A stretch of DNA of 64,000 bases from an uncultured Collinsella sp. (GTDB lineage Bacteria > Actinomycetota > Coriobacteriia > Coriobacteriales > Coriobacteriaceae). Positions within the stretch are counted from its first letter, which is position 1. Each line of letters begins with the position of its first letter. Under the pieces are notes generated by a model that did no database searches, was not told the DNA's origin, and saw only the letters and a list, made by a program, of their open reading frames with translations. The translations under genes were made by a program, and so were the position numbers. The stretch is taken from positions 34,256-98,255 of the forward strand of contig CAAESW010000009.1 in the NCBI GenBank assembly GCA_900758845.1. Reading direction: 5' to 3'. Shown here in pieces: positions 8,811-17,770 of this stretch.

Positions 8811-10144
8811 GACCGGTCGCCTCCAAACAGATCGGGGCGAGTAGCCAGATAGGCGTCAAGGGCCTCGAGCGCACGGTCCGCATAGGCCTGGTAGCGGTCG
8901 CGCTTGCTGCGGCGCTTACCATCCTCGAGTGGCGGCACCAGGCCAAAGTTGACATGCATGGGCTGATAGCCCACGGTGGCAGGATCGGTCGCATAGCCCA
9001 CGAGCGCACCCAGGGCGCCCACGCGGGGCAACTCGACGGAATCGGCGCCGATAGCCTCTGCATAGGTGTTGAGCGCCGCGAGCAGACCTGTCGCCACGGC
9101 TTCCATGTACCCCTCGGTGCCGGTGATCTGACCGGCCAGGCGCACGCCGGTACCGGGCACGGCAAAGGTGCCATCGAGCACGTGTGGAGCGTCGACAAAG
9201 GTATTGCGGTGCATGACACCGTAGCGGAAGAACTCAGCGTTCTCCAGGCCCGGCACCATATGGAAGACGCGCTTCTGCTCGCCAAAGGTCAGGTTGGTCT
9301 GGAAGCCCACCAGATTGTAAGCGGTCTTCTCCTTGTTCTCGGCACGAAGCTGAATCGCCGCCCAGGGGCGACGTCCGGTACGCGGGTCGGTGAGGCCGAC
9401 GGGCTTCATGGCGCCAAAGCGAATGGCGTCCTTGCCGGTGCGCGCAACCTCCTCGGCAGGCTGGCAGGCCTGGAACAGATCGCCGCCCTCAAAGTCCTTG
9501 AGCACCACGCGGTCGGCCGTGGTAAGCGCCTCGATAAAGGCCTCGTACTCATCCTTGTTGAGCGGAGCGTTGAGATAGTCGCCGCTCCCCTGCTCCTCGT
9601 AGCGCGACTGCGAGAACAGCACGTCCATATCGAGCGTGGAGGCATCGACGATCGGCGCCGCCGCATCAAAGAATGCCAGGGCATCGCCACCGACGAGCTT
9701 CATAACCTCTTCGCTCAGCGCCGGTGAACACAGCGGGCCCGCGGCAATGACCACGTGACCCTCGGGAATCTGCGTGACCTCGCCGTGCACGACCTCGATA
9801 TTGGGACGGGCGGCAACCTCGGCCTCGACAAGCTCGGAAAACTTGACGCGGTCGACCGCCAGGGCACCGCCGGCGGGAACAGCCGCGCGATGGGCGCAAT
9901 CGAGCAGGACTGAACCCATGCGCTCAAGCTCGGCCTTCAGCAAACCAGCCGCGGAATCCGGACGGGTCGACTTAAACGAATTGGAGCAGACGAGCTCTGC
10001 CAGGTGATCGGTATGGTGGGCCGGGGAGCTCACCTGGGGGCGCATCTCGCACAGCTTTACGGCAAACCCGCGATCTGCCAGCTGGATCGCGCACTCCGAA
10101 CCCGCCAGACCGCCACCGATAACTGTCACCTGATCGAACTGCAT
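8807..10144 (-). CDS. trmFO: Methylenetetrahydrofolate-tRNA-(uracil-54-C5)-methyltransferase TrmFO
   Basis: TrmFO makes ribothymidine at U54 of tRNA using methylene-THF and FAD, the route typical of many Gram-positive bacteria. The FAD dinucleotide-binding motif VIGGGLAGSECAIQLADRG is at the N-terminus, followed by LCEMRP, ELVCSNSFKS and a C-terminal GALVGYATDP segment. The ATG at 10144 has GAAAGGTG upstream; a TTG two codons earlier is in frame but badly spaced. The stop overlaps the proposed xerC start. The gene order dprA-trmFO-xerC matches that of many Firmicutes and Actinobacteria. Confidence 0.95.
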   Translation of the reverse strand: MQFDQVTVIGGGLAGSECAIQLADRGFAVKLCEMRPQVSSPAHHTDHLAELVCSNSFKSTRPDSAAGLLKAELERMGSVLLDCAHRAAVPAGGALAVDRVKFSELVEAEVAARPNIEVVHGEVTQIPEGHVVIAAGPLCSPALSEEVMKLVGGDALAFFDAAAPIVDASTLDMDVLFSQSRYEEQGSGDYLNAPLNKDEYEAFIEALTTADRVVLKDFEGGDLFQACQPAEEVARTGKDAIRFGAMKPVGLTDPRTGRRPWAAIQLRAENKEKTAYNLVGFQTNLTFGEQKRVFHMVPGLENAEFFRYGVMHRNTFVDAPHVLDGTFAVPGTGVRLAGQITGTEGYMEAVATGLLAALNTYAEAIGADSVELPRVGALGALVGYATDPATVGYQPMHVNFGLVPPLEDGKRRSKRDRYQAYADRALEALDAYLATRPDLFGGDRS

Positions 10145-10158
10145 CTGCAAACACCTTT

Positions 10159-11094
10159 CTAATTGACACGTTTTCCATTGTGACCGAAGGGTGTCTGGGC
10201 GTGAAGGGCAAACTTGGAGGGCGCATACCTTCCATCCATCATGCGCTCGATAAGGCCCTCGAGTTCAAGCGAACCCAAGAGTTTGAGTACGCCGACAGCA
10301 TCGAGCGAGACGAGCGCCGCGATGTCGTCGACCTTGAGCGGAGAGGCGATGAGCGCATGCATCACGGTCTGCTGCGTTGGATCCAGGTCGGCAATGCCGG
10401 GAGCATCGGGGCGCGAGTAGCGCAGGGTTCCGTAGATGCGTGAGATAGCCATCTCGATAGATTCCTCGTCGACGATGCAGCAGGCACCGTTCGCAATGAG
10501 GTAATTCGTGCCACGCGACTCGGGCGATAGGATCGACCCCGGCACGGCAAGAAGTTCGCGCCCCAAATCCATCGCAGCCTCGGCTGTAGAAAACGTCCCG
10601 GAAGGCATACCCGCCTCGGATACAAAGAGGGCTTGCGACAGGGCCGCGATCACGCGATTGCGGCGCGGAAAGGCAAACTTGCGCGGACCCATGCCCCACG
10701 GAGAGATCGACACGACCGCGCCACCCGTATCGAGCGTGCGCGTAATAAGCCCGGCGCTCGAACGCGGATAGACCACGTCGGCACCCGTCCCCAGCACCAC
10801 GACGTGTTTGCCGCCGGCGTTGACCGCAGCCCAACCCGAGGCCTGGTCACAACCGACCGCGCCGCCCGAAACTACCGTCACTCCCGCCTCGACCGCCACC
10901 TTTGCCGCAAGCTCTGCCACGGCAAGACCATACGGCGAGGCCTTGCGCGCGCCGATGATGGAGAGCGCGGGCGACGAAAGCACCTCGGGGTTGCCGCGCA
11001 CATAAAGCGTCTGGGGTACATCAGAAAGCTCCAAAACGGTCTCGGGATACAATGTATCACCTGGGTGCAGCTCGAAGGTCCCCTCGGCCATCAT
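10159..11094 (-). CDS. dprA: DNA-processing protein DprA, short form
   Basis: DprA/Smf loads RecA on incoming single-stranded DNA during natural transformation. From ATG 11094 (GGAGG upstream, overlapping the comM stop) the protein is 311 residues. The Rossmann-like core is clear: SIIGARKASPYG, VTVVSGGAVGCDQASGWAA, VVVLGTGADVVYP and FPRRNRVIAALS. A C-terminal winged-helix domain (LDPTQQTVMHAL onward) follows. The N-terminal SAM-like domain of canonical DprA is missing. It follows comM, another competence-associated gene. Whether the organism is transformable cannot be told from this window. Confidence 0.9.
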   Translation of the reverse strand: MMAEGTFELHPGDTLYPETVLELSDVPQTLYVRGNPEVLSSPALSIIGARKASPYGLAVAELAAKVAVEAGVTVVSGGAVGCDQASGWAAVNAGGKHVVVLGTGADVVYPRSSAGLITRTLDTGGAVVSISPWGMGPRKFAFPRRNRVIAALSQALFVSEAGMPSGTFSTAEAAMDLGRELLAVPGSILSPESRGTNYLIANGACCIVDEESIEMAISRIYGTLRYSRPDAPGIADLDPTQQTVMHALIASPLKVDDIAALVSLDAVGVLKLLGSLELEGLIERMMDGRYAPSKFALHAQTPFGHNGKRVN

Positions 11095-12614
11095 TGGTCC
11101 CTCCTTCCCTGGTACATCGCCGCCTCGAGCACGTGGTCCTGCGTCACTTGCTCGCTCTCGGCGACATCTGCGATCGTGCGCGCAATGCGAACCAGGCGCA
11201 CGATGCCACGCCCTGTGAGATGCGTGCGCTTCGACAGGCCGAGCACACACTTCTCCGCCGCATCATCGAGCTCAAAGGTCGAAACGACGCCGTCAATGGA
11301 CCGTGTCTCGTCATCCTCGGCCTCGGCATCCGCATCGTCCATGCGGGATTCGCGCCAAGCGCGAAAGGCGCGACCGCGCACAACGTAGTCACGTAACTCG
11401 GCAGACGACATGCCCTCCGCACCCTCGATAATCACTTGGGGGTCGGGACGGGTCACATCGATCATCATGTCGATACGGTCGGCCAAAGGACCGCGCAGTT
11501 TAGACCGATAGCGCTCGACCATCGCCGCCGAGCAGCGACACGGCACCTCGCGATCGCCCAAAAAGCCGCAAGGGCAGGGATTGCTCGCAGCCAGTAGCTG
11601 AAAGCGCGACGGGAAGGTAAAGGCCCCGTCGACGCGCACGATCCTGACGTAGCCGCGCTCGATGGGCTGACGCAGCGTCTGCAGCACACCCGTGGGAAAC
11701 TCGGCAAGCTCGTCCAAAAAGAGCACGCCGCCATGAGCCAGGCTGATCTCACCCGGATGCACCGGGCGCCCGCCGCCAATGAGGCCCGCCGTTGAAATGC
11801 TGTGATGGGGGCTTCGAAACGGCCGATGACCTGCCAACAAGCCATCAATGTTCTCACCCAAAACCGAATGGATGCACAGCGCCTCCTGTTGATCCTCAAC
11901 GGAAAGCTCAGGCAGGATGCCGGTCATACGGCGCGCAAGCATCGTCTTGCCCGATCCCGGGGACCCAATCATGAGCAAGCCGAGTTCTCCTGCCGCCGCA
12001 AGCGCCATGCCGCGTTTAGCGACTTCCTGCCCAAGCACGTCGGCATAGTCGAGCTCAGGCTCAAAGGTCGCCTCGACGCCCTCGGAATCCAAGTAGTGCC
12101 GCGCGGCATCGCCCATACCATGAGCAAGCTGAGACAAATGATCGATGAATCCACAATCCACGCCCGCGAGTGGCACATGCTGGTCTGACCTGCCGGCGAT
12201 AAAGGACAGCCCCAAATCACGAGCCAATAGCTGGAACGCCACCTCGCCCTTAACGGGAAGCACCGTACCGTCCAAGCCGAGCTCACCAGCGATAAGACAA
12301 CGATCGAGGTTGTCGCGGGGAATCTGCCCGTCGGCTGCAAGCACCGCAATGGCGATGGGCAGATCAAAGCCGCTACCGGTCTTGCGGATATCGCCGGGTG
12401 CCAGGTTAACGGTAATGCCCGAGCGCGGGATCTCGAACCCGGCGGAGCGCATCGCGCAGCGAATACGACCGCGTGACTCCATCACCTCCATACTCGGAAT
12501 GCCGAGCATCTGGATGCCCGGAACGCCACCGGCAAGCGAGACCTCGACCGTGACGTGAATCGCCTCGACGCCGCGGATGCAGGCCGCGTGAACGGCAAAC
12601 GTCTCGAACGCCAT
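11091..12614 (-). CDS. comM: ComM/YifB-type Mg-chelatase-like AAA+ ATPase
   Basis: This family has an N-terminal Lon-protease-like S5 domain, a central AAA+ module and a C-terminal Mg-chelatase domain; ComM is a branch-migration helicase in transformation. From ATG 12614 it is 507 residues. Visible are Walker A GSPGSGKTML, Walker B GGVLFLDELAEF and a cysteine cluster NPCPCGFLGDREVPCRC. It overlaps the yraN stop (ATGA) and its own stop overlaps the dprA start, indicating tight coupling of yraN-comM-dprA. Confidence 0.93.
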   Translation of the reverse strand: MAFETFAVHAACIRGVEAIHVTVEVSLAGGVPGIQMLGIPSMEVMESRGRIRCAMRSAGFEIPRSGITVNLAPGDIRKTGSGFDLPIAIAVLAADGQIPRDNLDRCLIAGELGLDGTVLPVKGEVAFQLLARDLGLSFIAGRSDQHVPLAGVDCGFIDHLSQLAHGMGDAARHYLDSEGVEATFEPELDYADVLGQEVAKRGMALAAAGELGLLMIGSPGSGKTMLARRMTGILPELSVEDQQEALCIHSVLGENIDGLLAGHRPFRSPHHSISTAGLIGGGRPVHPGEISLAHGGVLFLDELAEFPTGVLQTLRQPIERGYVRIVRVDGAFTFPSRFQLLAASNPCPCGFLGDREVPCRCSAAMVERYRSKLRGPLADRIDMMIDVTRPDPQVIIEGAEGMSSAELRDYVVRGRAFRAWRESRMDDADAEAEDDETRSIDGVVSTFELDDAAEKCVLGLSKRTHLTGRGIVRLVRIARTIADVAESEQVTQDHVLEAAMYQGRRDQ

Positions 12615-13099
12615 CACGACACCTGCCAATCGAACGCGTTGTACTGATGCTCGATCTCGGCGATATGCCCGCCGCGGATGGTGACACCCACAGCATCGAA
12701 GCGAATCGCCTTGAGCGGATAATGCTCCATGAGATAGCAACTTGCGATGCGGCGGTAGCGGCGTTGCTTTTGGGCGTCCACGGCCTCCTCGGGAAAGACC
12801 CGCGTGGTGCAATCCAGCGAAACGCGTCTGGTCTTGACCTCGGCCATCACCACGACATCGTCGAGCTCATCGAGCAGCACCAGATCGGCCTCGCCCTCGG
12901 TGCAACGATAGCCCTGCTCCAGCAAGGTGTAGCCGCGCTCGTTAAAGTAGTCGATGGTGATCAGCTCGCCCAGCATGCCTAGCTCGCGGGGACTGAGTCC
13001 CTTGATAAACTCGGGCGTCATCGCCCCGGAGTCGAGCTCGCCGTTTTCCCAACGCTCCTTGAGCTGCTGCGTCTTGCTCTTTTTGCTTGCGGCACTCAT
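12614..13099 (-). CDS. YraN family (UPF0102) endonuclease-like protein
   Basis: YraN proteins have a restriction-endonuclease-like fold, and their cellular role is not settled. The 161-residue product shows LGELITIDYFNERGY, YRCTEGEADLVLLD and VVMAEVKTRR, matching the family pattern with a catalytic-type Glu-Asp and E-x-K. The start ATG at 13099 has AAAGGAG upstream. The N-terminal 45 residues (Lys/Ser-rich) extend beyond the usual family start. Its position before comM-dprA and after rnhB is conserved in many bacteria. Confidence 0.9.
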   Translation of the reverse strand: MSAASKKSKTQQLKERWENGELDSGAMTPEFIKGLSPRELGMLGELITIDYFNERGYTLLEQGYRCTEGEADLVLLDELDDVVVMAEVKTRRVSLDCTTRVFPEEAVDAQKQRRYRRIASCYLMEHYPLKAIRFDAVGVTIRGGHIAEIEHQYNAFDWQVS

Positions 13100-13197
13100 G
13101 GGGTCTCCTTTCCCGCACACTGCATTGCCCCGATGATGAGGGCACCTTTCATGCGGGTAAGTACCGGAAGCAAACCAAAAGCTGACCAAATGCCGTC

Positions 13198-13239
13198 AAA
13201 AAACGGGCCGTACGCAACAATGGTGTTGCATACGGCCCG
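13198..13239 (-). terminator. Intrinsic terminator after rnhB
   Basis: Minus strand: a 15-bp stem (CGGGCCGTATGCAAC with GTTGCGTACGGCCCG, one wobble) is followed by six T. It lies about 50 nt beyond the rnhB stop and separates rplS-rnhB from yraN-comM-dprA. Confidence 0.9.
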
Positions 13240-13288
13240 CTACCAGCAGGTTTATAAAACCCCAGAGGTCCATGTCTCCACAATTGGC

Positions 13289-14077
13289 CTAGAAAAGGCG
13301 CTCAGTCTGCAGAAAGTTTCCGCAAAAGCTCACGCGGTGCAGCGGACAAAGTCCATGTTTGCGAATGGCCTCGATATGCTCGGGGCTTGCATAGCCCTTC
13401 GACTCGGCCAGATGGTACTCGGGGTACTCGGCGTCGTACTCGACCATCATCTCGTCACGCGTGACCTTGGCCATGATGGACGCCGCGGCGATACAGGCGA
13501 TCTTGGCATCGCCTTTCACCACATCGCGCTCGTTAGGAACAGCGCCCAAGGGGTTGCCATCCATGAGGACGCAGTCGGGTTCAAGTCCCGTATCGGCCAC
13601 GGCGCCCGCAACGGCGGTACGGATAGCACGGGCCATGCCCATCTCATCGATATCCTTCGGCGCGATATGGCAAAAACCGATCGCCGTCGCCACCTCGGCA
13701 ATCTTCACTGAGAGCAACTCGCGGCGCGCCGGCGTGAGCTTTTTGGAATCGTTGATGCCCCAGACGCGCGGCTCCATGGGAAGGCAGACGGCGCATACCG
13801 TCAAAGGACCGGCCACCGATCCGCGACCCACCTCGTCGACACCAACGACCACCCCATCGCCACCAAGCTCATGCATAAGCTCGTACATGTCATTGACGCG
13901 CTCGCGCTCGGCAAGTTCCTTGGCATGGCGCTTAAGGGCACGCTCGCAAGCCTTGATCACCTGCTGGCGCGGGTCCTCGCGATAATGCTCCACGAGGGCG
14001 GGGATCTCCTCAAACGTTGCGCTCGCCAGCTCTCCGGCGACCTGCGATGCCGAAACCGAGCTCGTCATATTGGCCAT
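13289..14077 (-). CDS. rnhB: Ribonuclease HII
   Basis: RNase HII cleaves RNA-DNA hybrids and single embedded ribonucleotides. The catalytic DEVGRGSVAGP motif is clear, with SKKLTPARRELL, VLMDGNPL and GDAKIACIAAASIMAKVTRD further on. From ATG 14077 (AAGGAGGG upstream) it is 262 residues. About 70 residues of helical, charged sequence precede the catalytic domain, as in some Gram-positive RNase HII proteins. It lies between rplS and the terminator at 13198-13239. Confidence 0.95.
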   Translation of the reverse strand: MANMTSSVSASQVAGELASATFEEIPALVEHYREDPRQQVIKACERALKRHAKELAERERVNDMYELMHELGGDGVVVGVDEVGRGSVAGPLTVCAVCLPMEPRVWGINDSKKLTPARRELLSVKIAEVATAIGFCHIAPKDIDEMGMARAIRTAVAGAVADTGLEPDCVLMDGNPLGAVPNERDVVKGDAKIACIAAASIMAKVTRDEMMVEYDAEYPEYHLAESKGYASPEHIEAIRKHGLCPLHRVSFCGNFLQTERLF

Positions 14078-14106
14078 ACCAGGCCCTCCTTGCATGCAAA
14101 TCAGAT

Positions 14107-14136
14107 AAAAAGAAGGGCCACCCGAAGGTGACCCTT
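14107..14136 (-). terminator. Intrinsic terminator after rplS
   Basis: Minus strand: a 10-bp stem AAGGGTCACC/GGTGGCCCTT closed by a TTCG tetraloop, followed by CTTTTT. It lies 34 nt past the rplS stop. Confidence 0.9.
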
Positions 14137-14170
14137 GTGTCCAAACGAGTGGACAGACGCTGCGATCTTC

Positions 14171-14512
14171 TTAGCGCTTCTCGGGGATGCGAGCAGCCTT
14201 GCCCACCTTGTCGCGGAGGTAGTACAGCTTGGCGCGACGGACGCGACCATGACGAACGACCTCGAGCTTGGCGATCTTGGGGCTGTGAAGCGGGAAGGTA
14301 CGCTCAACACCGACACCGAAGGACATCTTGCGGACGGTGAAGGTCTCGCGGGCACCGGCGCCGGCCATGCGGATGACGTCGCCCTGGAAGACCTGGATGC
14401 GCTCGCGGTCGCCTTCCTTAATGCGGTAGTGAACCTTGACGTTGTCGGCGACGCGAACCTGAGGAATGTCCTCGCGGATCTGCTGACGCTCGATTGCGCG
14501 GATGTAATCCAT
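14171..14512 (-). CDS. rplS: 50S ribosomal protein L19
   Basis: L19 lies at the subunit interface. From ATG 14512 (AAGGA 7 nt upstream) it is 113 residues. It shows the typical [22 protein letters not shown] core, then [16 protein letters not shown] and a C-terminal [10 protein letters not shown] segment. In many genomes rplS follows trmD; here it is separate from rpsP-khpA-rimM-trmD and has its own promoter and terminator. Confidence 0.98.
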   Translation of the reverse strand: MDYIRAIERQQIREDIPQVRVADNVKVHYRIKEGDRERIQVFQGDVIRMAGAGARETFTVRKMSFGVGVERTFPLHSPKIAKLEVVRHGRVRRAKLYYLRDKVGKAARIPEKR

Positions 14513-14581
14513 GTGCAATTCCTTACTCTTCTAGAGGTGCCGTACCACCTTGGCCGGCACGTAGTTGAACAAACGTATTCG

Positions 14582-14609
14582 AGTATACACGCGCGGGTTT
14601 CTGCTGCAA
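14582..14609 (-). promoter_or_regulatory. Promoter for rplS
   Basis: Minus strand: -35 TTGCAG at 14604-14609, a 16-bp spacer and -10 TATACT at 14582-14587. The predicted start is about 60 nt before the rplS ATG. Confidence 0.6.
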
Positions 14610-14657
14610 GAACAATTTTTTACGCAGACAAAAAGACAAAACCAGCACATGATAACC

Positions 14658-14681
14658 GCCCGTCTCACGAATGAGACGGGC
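14658..14681 (-). terminator. Hairpin after ppdK, probable terminator
   Basis: A 10-bp perfect stem (GCCCGTCTCA/TGAGACGGGC) closed by a TTCG loop on the minus strand lies 40 nt past the ppdK stop. The tail is only weakly T-rich (GGTTATC), so termination is likely but less sure than for the others. Confidence 0.65.
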
Positions 14682-14721
14682 GACATGAAGGGGGCTACGC
14701 TAGACGTCTAAACCCAAAACG

Positions 14722-17472
14722 TTAGGCGGAACGCTTGGCCTCGAGCTTGGCCTGAGCGGCAGCCAGGCGTGCGAGGGGCACGCGGTAGGGCGAGCAGGAC
14801 ACGTAGTCCACGTCGGCCACGTTAAACAGGCCTTTGATGGACTTGGGGTCGCCGCCGTGCTCGCCGCACACGCCAAAGTGCATGTCGGGGTTGGTGGCGC
14901 GACCCTTCTCGACAGCCATGCGCACCAGTTCGAGTACTGCCGTGTCGATGGTCTCGAAGGGATTGTCCTTCAAGATCTTCTTATGCATGTACAGCGGGAT
15001 GAACTTAGCCTCGGCGTCATCACGCGAGAAACCGAAGGTCGTCTGGGTGAGGTCGTTGGTGCCAAAGCAGAAGAAGTCTGCGTGATGGGCGATCTCATCA
15101 GCGACCATGCAGGCGCGCGGCAGCTCGAGCATCGTGCCCACGGGAATATTGAGCTCGACGCCCTCTTCGTCGGAAACCTCGGCGATCACGCGCTCGATAA
15201 CCTCGCGGGTCTGAACATGCTCGGCCGTAATGGAAACGAGCGGGACCATAATCTCGGGACGCGGATCGACGCCCTCCTTGATGAGGCGAGCGGCAGCCGT
15301 GGCGACGGCGCGGACCTGCATGAGCGGCAGATCGCTAAAGACGACGGACAGGCGCACGCCGCGTAGGCCGAGCATCGGGTTGGACTCGACAATGCCGTCG
15401 ATACGACGCAGGCGGGCGCGCAGGACGGCAAGCTCTTCCTCGCTGGCGCCAGCGGCTTCCTTCTTGGTAATGGCGACCTCGAGCTCGCGAGGATTATCCA
15501 GGAACTCATGAAGCGGCGGATCGAGCAGGCGGACGACCACATCGCGACCGGACATGGTCTTGAACATCGCCAGGAAGTCCTCGGTCTGAACCTTGAGCAG
15601 GTCGGCCAGGGCCTGCTGCTTCACGGCCTCATCGTCAGACAGGATAAAGCTCTGGATAATGTTCTTGCGATCGCCCAGGAACATATGCTCGGTGCGGCAT
15701 AGGCCAATGGCCTCGGCACCAAACTCGAGGGCGAGCTCGGCATCCTCGGGGTTGTCGGCGTTGACGCGTACATGGTTGGCATGGCCACAGGTCTCGTCCA
15801 GGCGAATCTCGTCGGCCCAGGACAGGATGGTGTCCAGGTCGCCGGTAAGCTCGGCGGAGACCAGGTCAACGGCGCCGTCGACGACGATGCCCTGGGTACC
15901 GTCGATGGAGATAACGTCGCCCTCGTGCAGCACGCGGTCGCTGCCCTCGATGCGCACGACCTTCTCGGCGGCGTCGATATGGAAGCGCTCAACGCCACAG
16001 ACGCAGGGCGTACCCATGCCGCGGGCGATAACGGCGGCATGGCTCGTCTTGCCACCGTGGCTGGTCAGGATGCCCTCGGCGGCGACCATGCCCTTCAGGT
16101 CATCGGGGTTGGTCTCCCAGCGAACCAGAATGACCTTGTGGCCCTCGTTGGTGCGCGCGACGGCATCGTCGCTCGAGAACACGACCTCGCCCACGGCGGC
16201 ACCGGGGCTGGCGTTCAGACCGCTGGCCAGCGCCTCGTACTTCTTGGAGGCGTCAAACTGCGGGTGCAGGAGTTGGTCGAGCTGCGCGGGATCGATGCGG
16301 CTCACGGCCTCCTCGCGGGTGATCAGGCCCTCCTCGACCATCTCGATGGCGATACGCAGGGCGGCAGTGGCGGTGCGCTTTCCCACGCGAGTCTGGAGCA
16401 TCCAGAGCTTACCTTGCTCGATGGTGAACTCGATGTCGCACATATCACGGTAATGGTCCTCGAGCGTCAGGAAGACGCGCTCAAGCTCCTCGCCCGCGGA
16501 CTCAAGGCCCGGGGTGGTCTTGAGGCCGGCGATGGGCTCGGTGTTGCGGATACCGGCGACGACGTCCTCGCCTTGGGCATTAACCAAAAAGTCACCGTAG
16601 AACTCCTTGGTGCCGTCGGCCGGGTTGCGTGTAAAGGCGACGCCCGTCGCAGAGGTCTCGCCCTTGTTGCCAAAGGCCATGGCCTGCACGTTGACGGCGG
16701 TGCCGAGGTCGTCGGAAATGCCATGCTGCTTGCGGTAGATGCAGGCACGCTCGTTCATCCAGCTGCCAAAGACGGCCTGGATGGCAAGGCGTAGCTGAAG
16801 CTCCGAGTCGTGCGGGAAGACGTGCTTGCCGTCAGCGACCTCGAGCTCGGGATACAGGGAGGCATTGACGTTCTCGGAGAAGATGCCCTTAAAGGTCTCG
16901 ACGAGTTCCTGCAGGTCCTCGGCCGAAAGCTCGGAATCGACGCGAACGCCGGCGACCAGACGGGCCTGGGTCAGGGCGTTCTCGAACAGGTCGGCGTCAA
17001 CGCCCATGACGACATTGGAAAACATCTGGATAAAGCGGCGGTAGCTATCCCAGGCAAAACGCGGGTTCTGCGTCTGCGCGATGAGGCCCTGGACGGAATC
17101 GTCATTGAGGCCCAAGTTGAGGACCGTGTCCATCATACCGGGCATGGAGAACGGGGCGCCCGAACGAACCGACACAAGCAGCGGATCGGAGGCGTCGCCG
17201 AGCTTCTTGCCGCAGCGGGCCTCGAGGTCCGCCTCGGCGGCAACGATCTCATCGAGTGCGCCCTCGGGCCACACGTTGCCGGCACCGGAGTACTCGACGC
17301 AAGTCTGGCAGGTAATGGTAAAGCCACCGGGAACCGGCAGGCCGATACGGCTCATCTCGGCAAGGTTAGCGCCTTTGCCGCCAAGCACGAAGTTCATGGA
17401 CTTGTCGCCCTCGGTGACACAGGTGCCCTGGGCGTCGGTTCCAAAACGGTAAACCCTCTTGCAATCGCTCAC
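14722..17472 (-). CDS. ppdK: Pyruvate, phosphate dikinase
   Basis: PPDK interconverts pyruvate, ATP and Pi with PEP, AMP and PPi, and is used in glycolysis or gluconeogenesis by many anaerobes. The 916-residue protein has the nucleotide-binding part (GGKGANLAEMSRIGLPVPGG, SVRSGAPFSMPGMMDT) and the phospho-His domain GGKTSHAAVIARGMGTP with His at about 478. The PEP-binding barrel ends with CFGTNDLTQTTFG and FGVCGEHGGDP, which includes the catalytic Cys. The start is GTG with AAGGGGAAG upstream. Thr476, two residues before the His, is the site modified by the regulator encoded just upstream (17771-18646) in known systems. Confidence 0.97.
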   Translation of the reverse strand: MSDCKRVYRFGTDAQGTCVTEGDKSMNFVLGGKGANLAEMSRIGLPVPGGFTITCQTCVEYSGAGNVWPEGALDEIVAAEADLEARCGKKLGDASDPLLVSVRSGAPFSMPGMMDTVLNLGLNDDSVQGLIAQTQNPRFAWDSYRRFIQMFSNVVMGVDADLFENALTQARLVAGVRVDSELSAEDLQELVETFKGIFSENVNASLYPELEVADGKHVFPHDSELQLRLAIQAVFGSWMNERACIYRKQHGISDDLGTAVNVQAMAFGNKGETSATGVAFTRNPADGTKEFYGDFLVNAQGEDVVAGIRNTEPIAGLKTTPGLESAGEELERVFLTLEDHYRDMCDIEFTIEQGKLWMLQTRVGKRTATAALRIAIEMVEEGLITREEAVSRIDPAQLDQLLHPQFDASKKYEALASGLNASPGAAVGEVVFSSDDAVARTNEGHKVILVRWETNPDDLKGMVAAEGILTSHGGKTSHAAVIARGMGTPCVCGVERFHIDAAEKVVRIEGSDRVLHEGDVISIDGTQGIVVDGAVDLVSAELTGDLDTILSWADEIRLDETCGHANHVRVNADNPEDAELALEFGAEAIGLCRTEHMFLGDRKNIIQSFILSDDEAVKQQALADLLKVQTEDFLAMFKTMSGRDVVVRLLDPPLHEFLDNPRELEVAITKKEAAGASEEELAVLRARLRRIDGIVESNPMLGLRGVRLSVVFSDLPLMQVRAVATAAARLIKEGVDPRPEIMVPLVSITAEHVQTREVIERVIAEVSDEEGVELNIPVGTMLELPRACMVADEIAHHADFFCFGTNDLTQTTFGFSRDDAEAKFIPLYMHKKILKDNPFETIDTAVLELVRMAVEKGRATNPDMHFGVCGEHGGDPKSIKGLFNVADVDYVSCSPYRVPLARLAAAQAKLEAKRSA

Positions 17473-17770
17473 GATACTTCCCCTTCCATGCGCTTACGCG
17501 CACGACCGTGGTAACGAATCGACCCGCCGGATGCGGGCCGTGAGGGTACTATAAGGCGGGCATTGAGCGGGCTTGCGTAGAGGGCGCGGGGTTTGGTAAA
17601 CGTGGTAAATGTGGCGGTAAACGGTAGATAAAGGTGGTTACCTTATGAAGATACCAATGCAAGAGAATTGCAGGTCAAATGCAAGTTCTTTGCTAAATCG
17701 CTTTACCAATATCGTGCATTATTTTTAGGTAATCTTTTAGAGACGGTGCATTTTTAGCTACCGAAATGAG
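17473..17770 (-). promoter_or_regulatory. 298-nt regulatory gap upstream of ppdK with GGTAAA repeats
   Basis: This is one of the longest non-coding gaps in the window. On the plus strand it holds GGTAAAC at 17595-17601, GGTAAAT at 17604-17610, GGTAAAC at 17616-17622, GGTAGAT at 17623-17629 and the palindrome GGTTACC at 17636-17642. Two near copies of CTAAAAATGCAC (one with an AA insertion) lie further upstream. A TATAGT that could be a -10 for ppdK lies near 17550. The stretch from 17640 to 17770 is distinctly AT-rich. The repeats suggest a regulator-binding array, but no regulator is identified. Confidence 0.45.
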
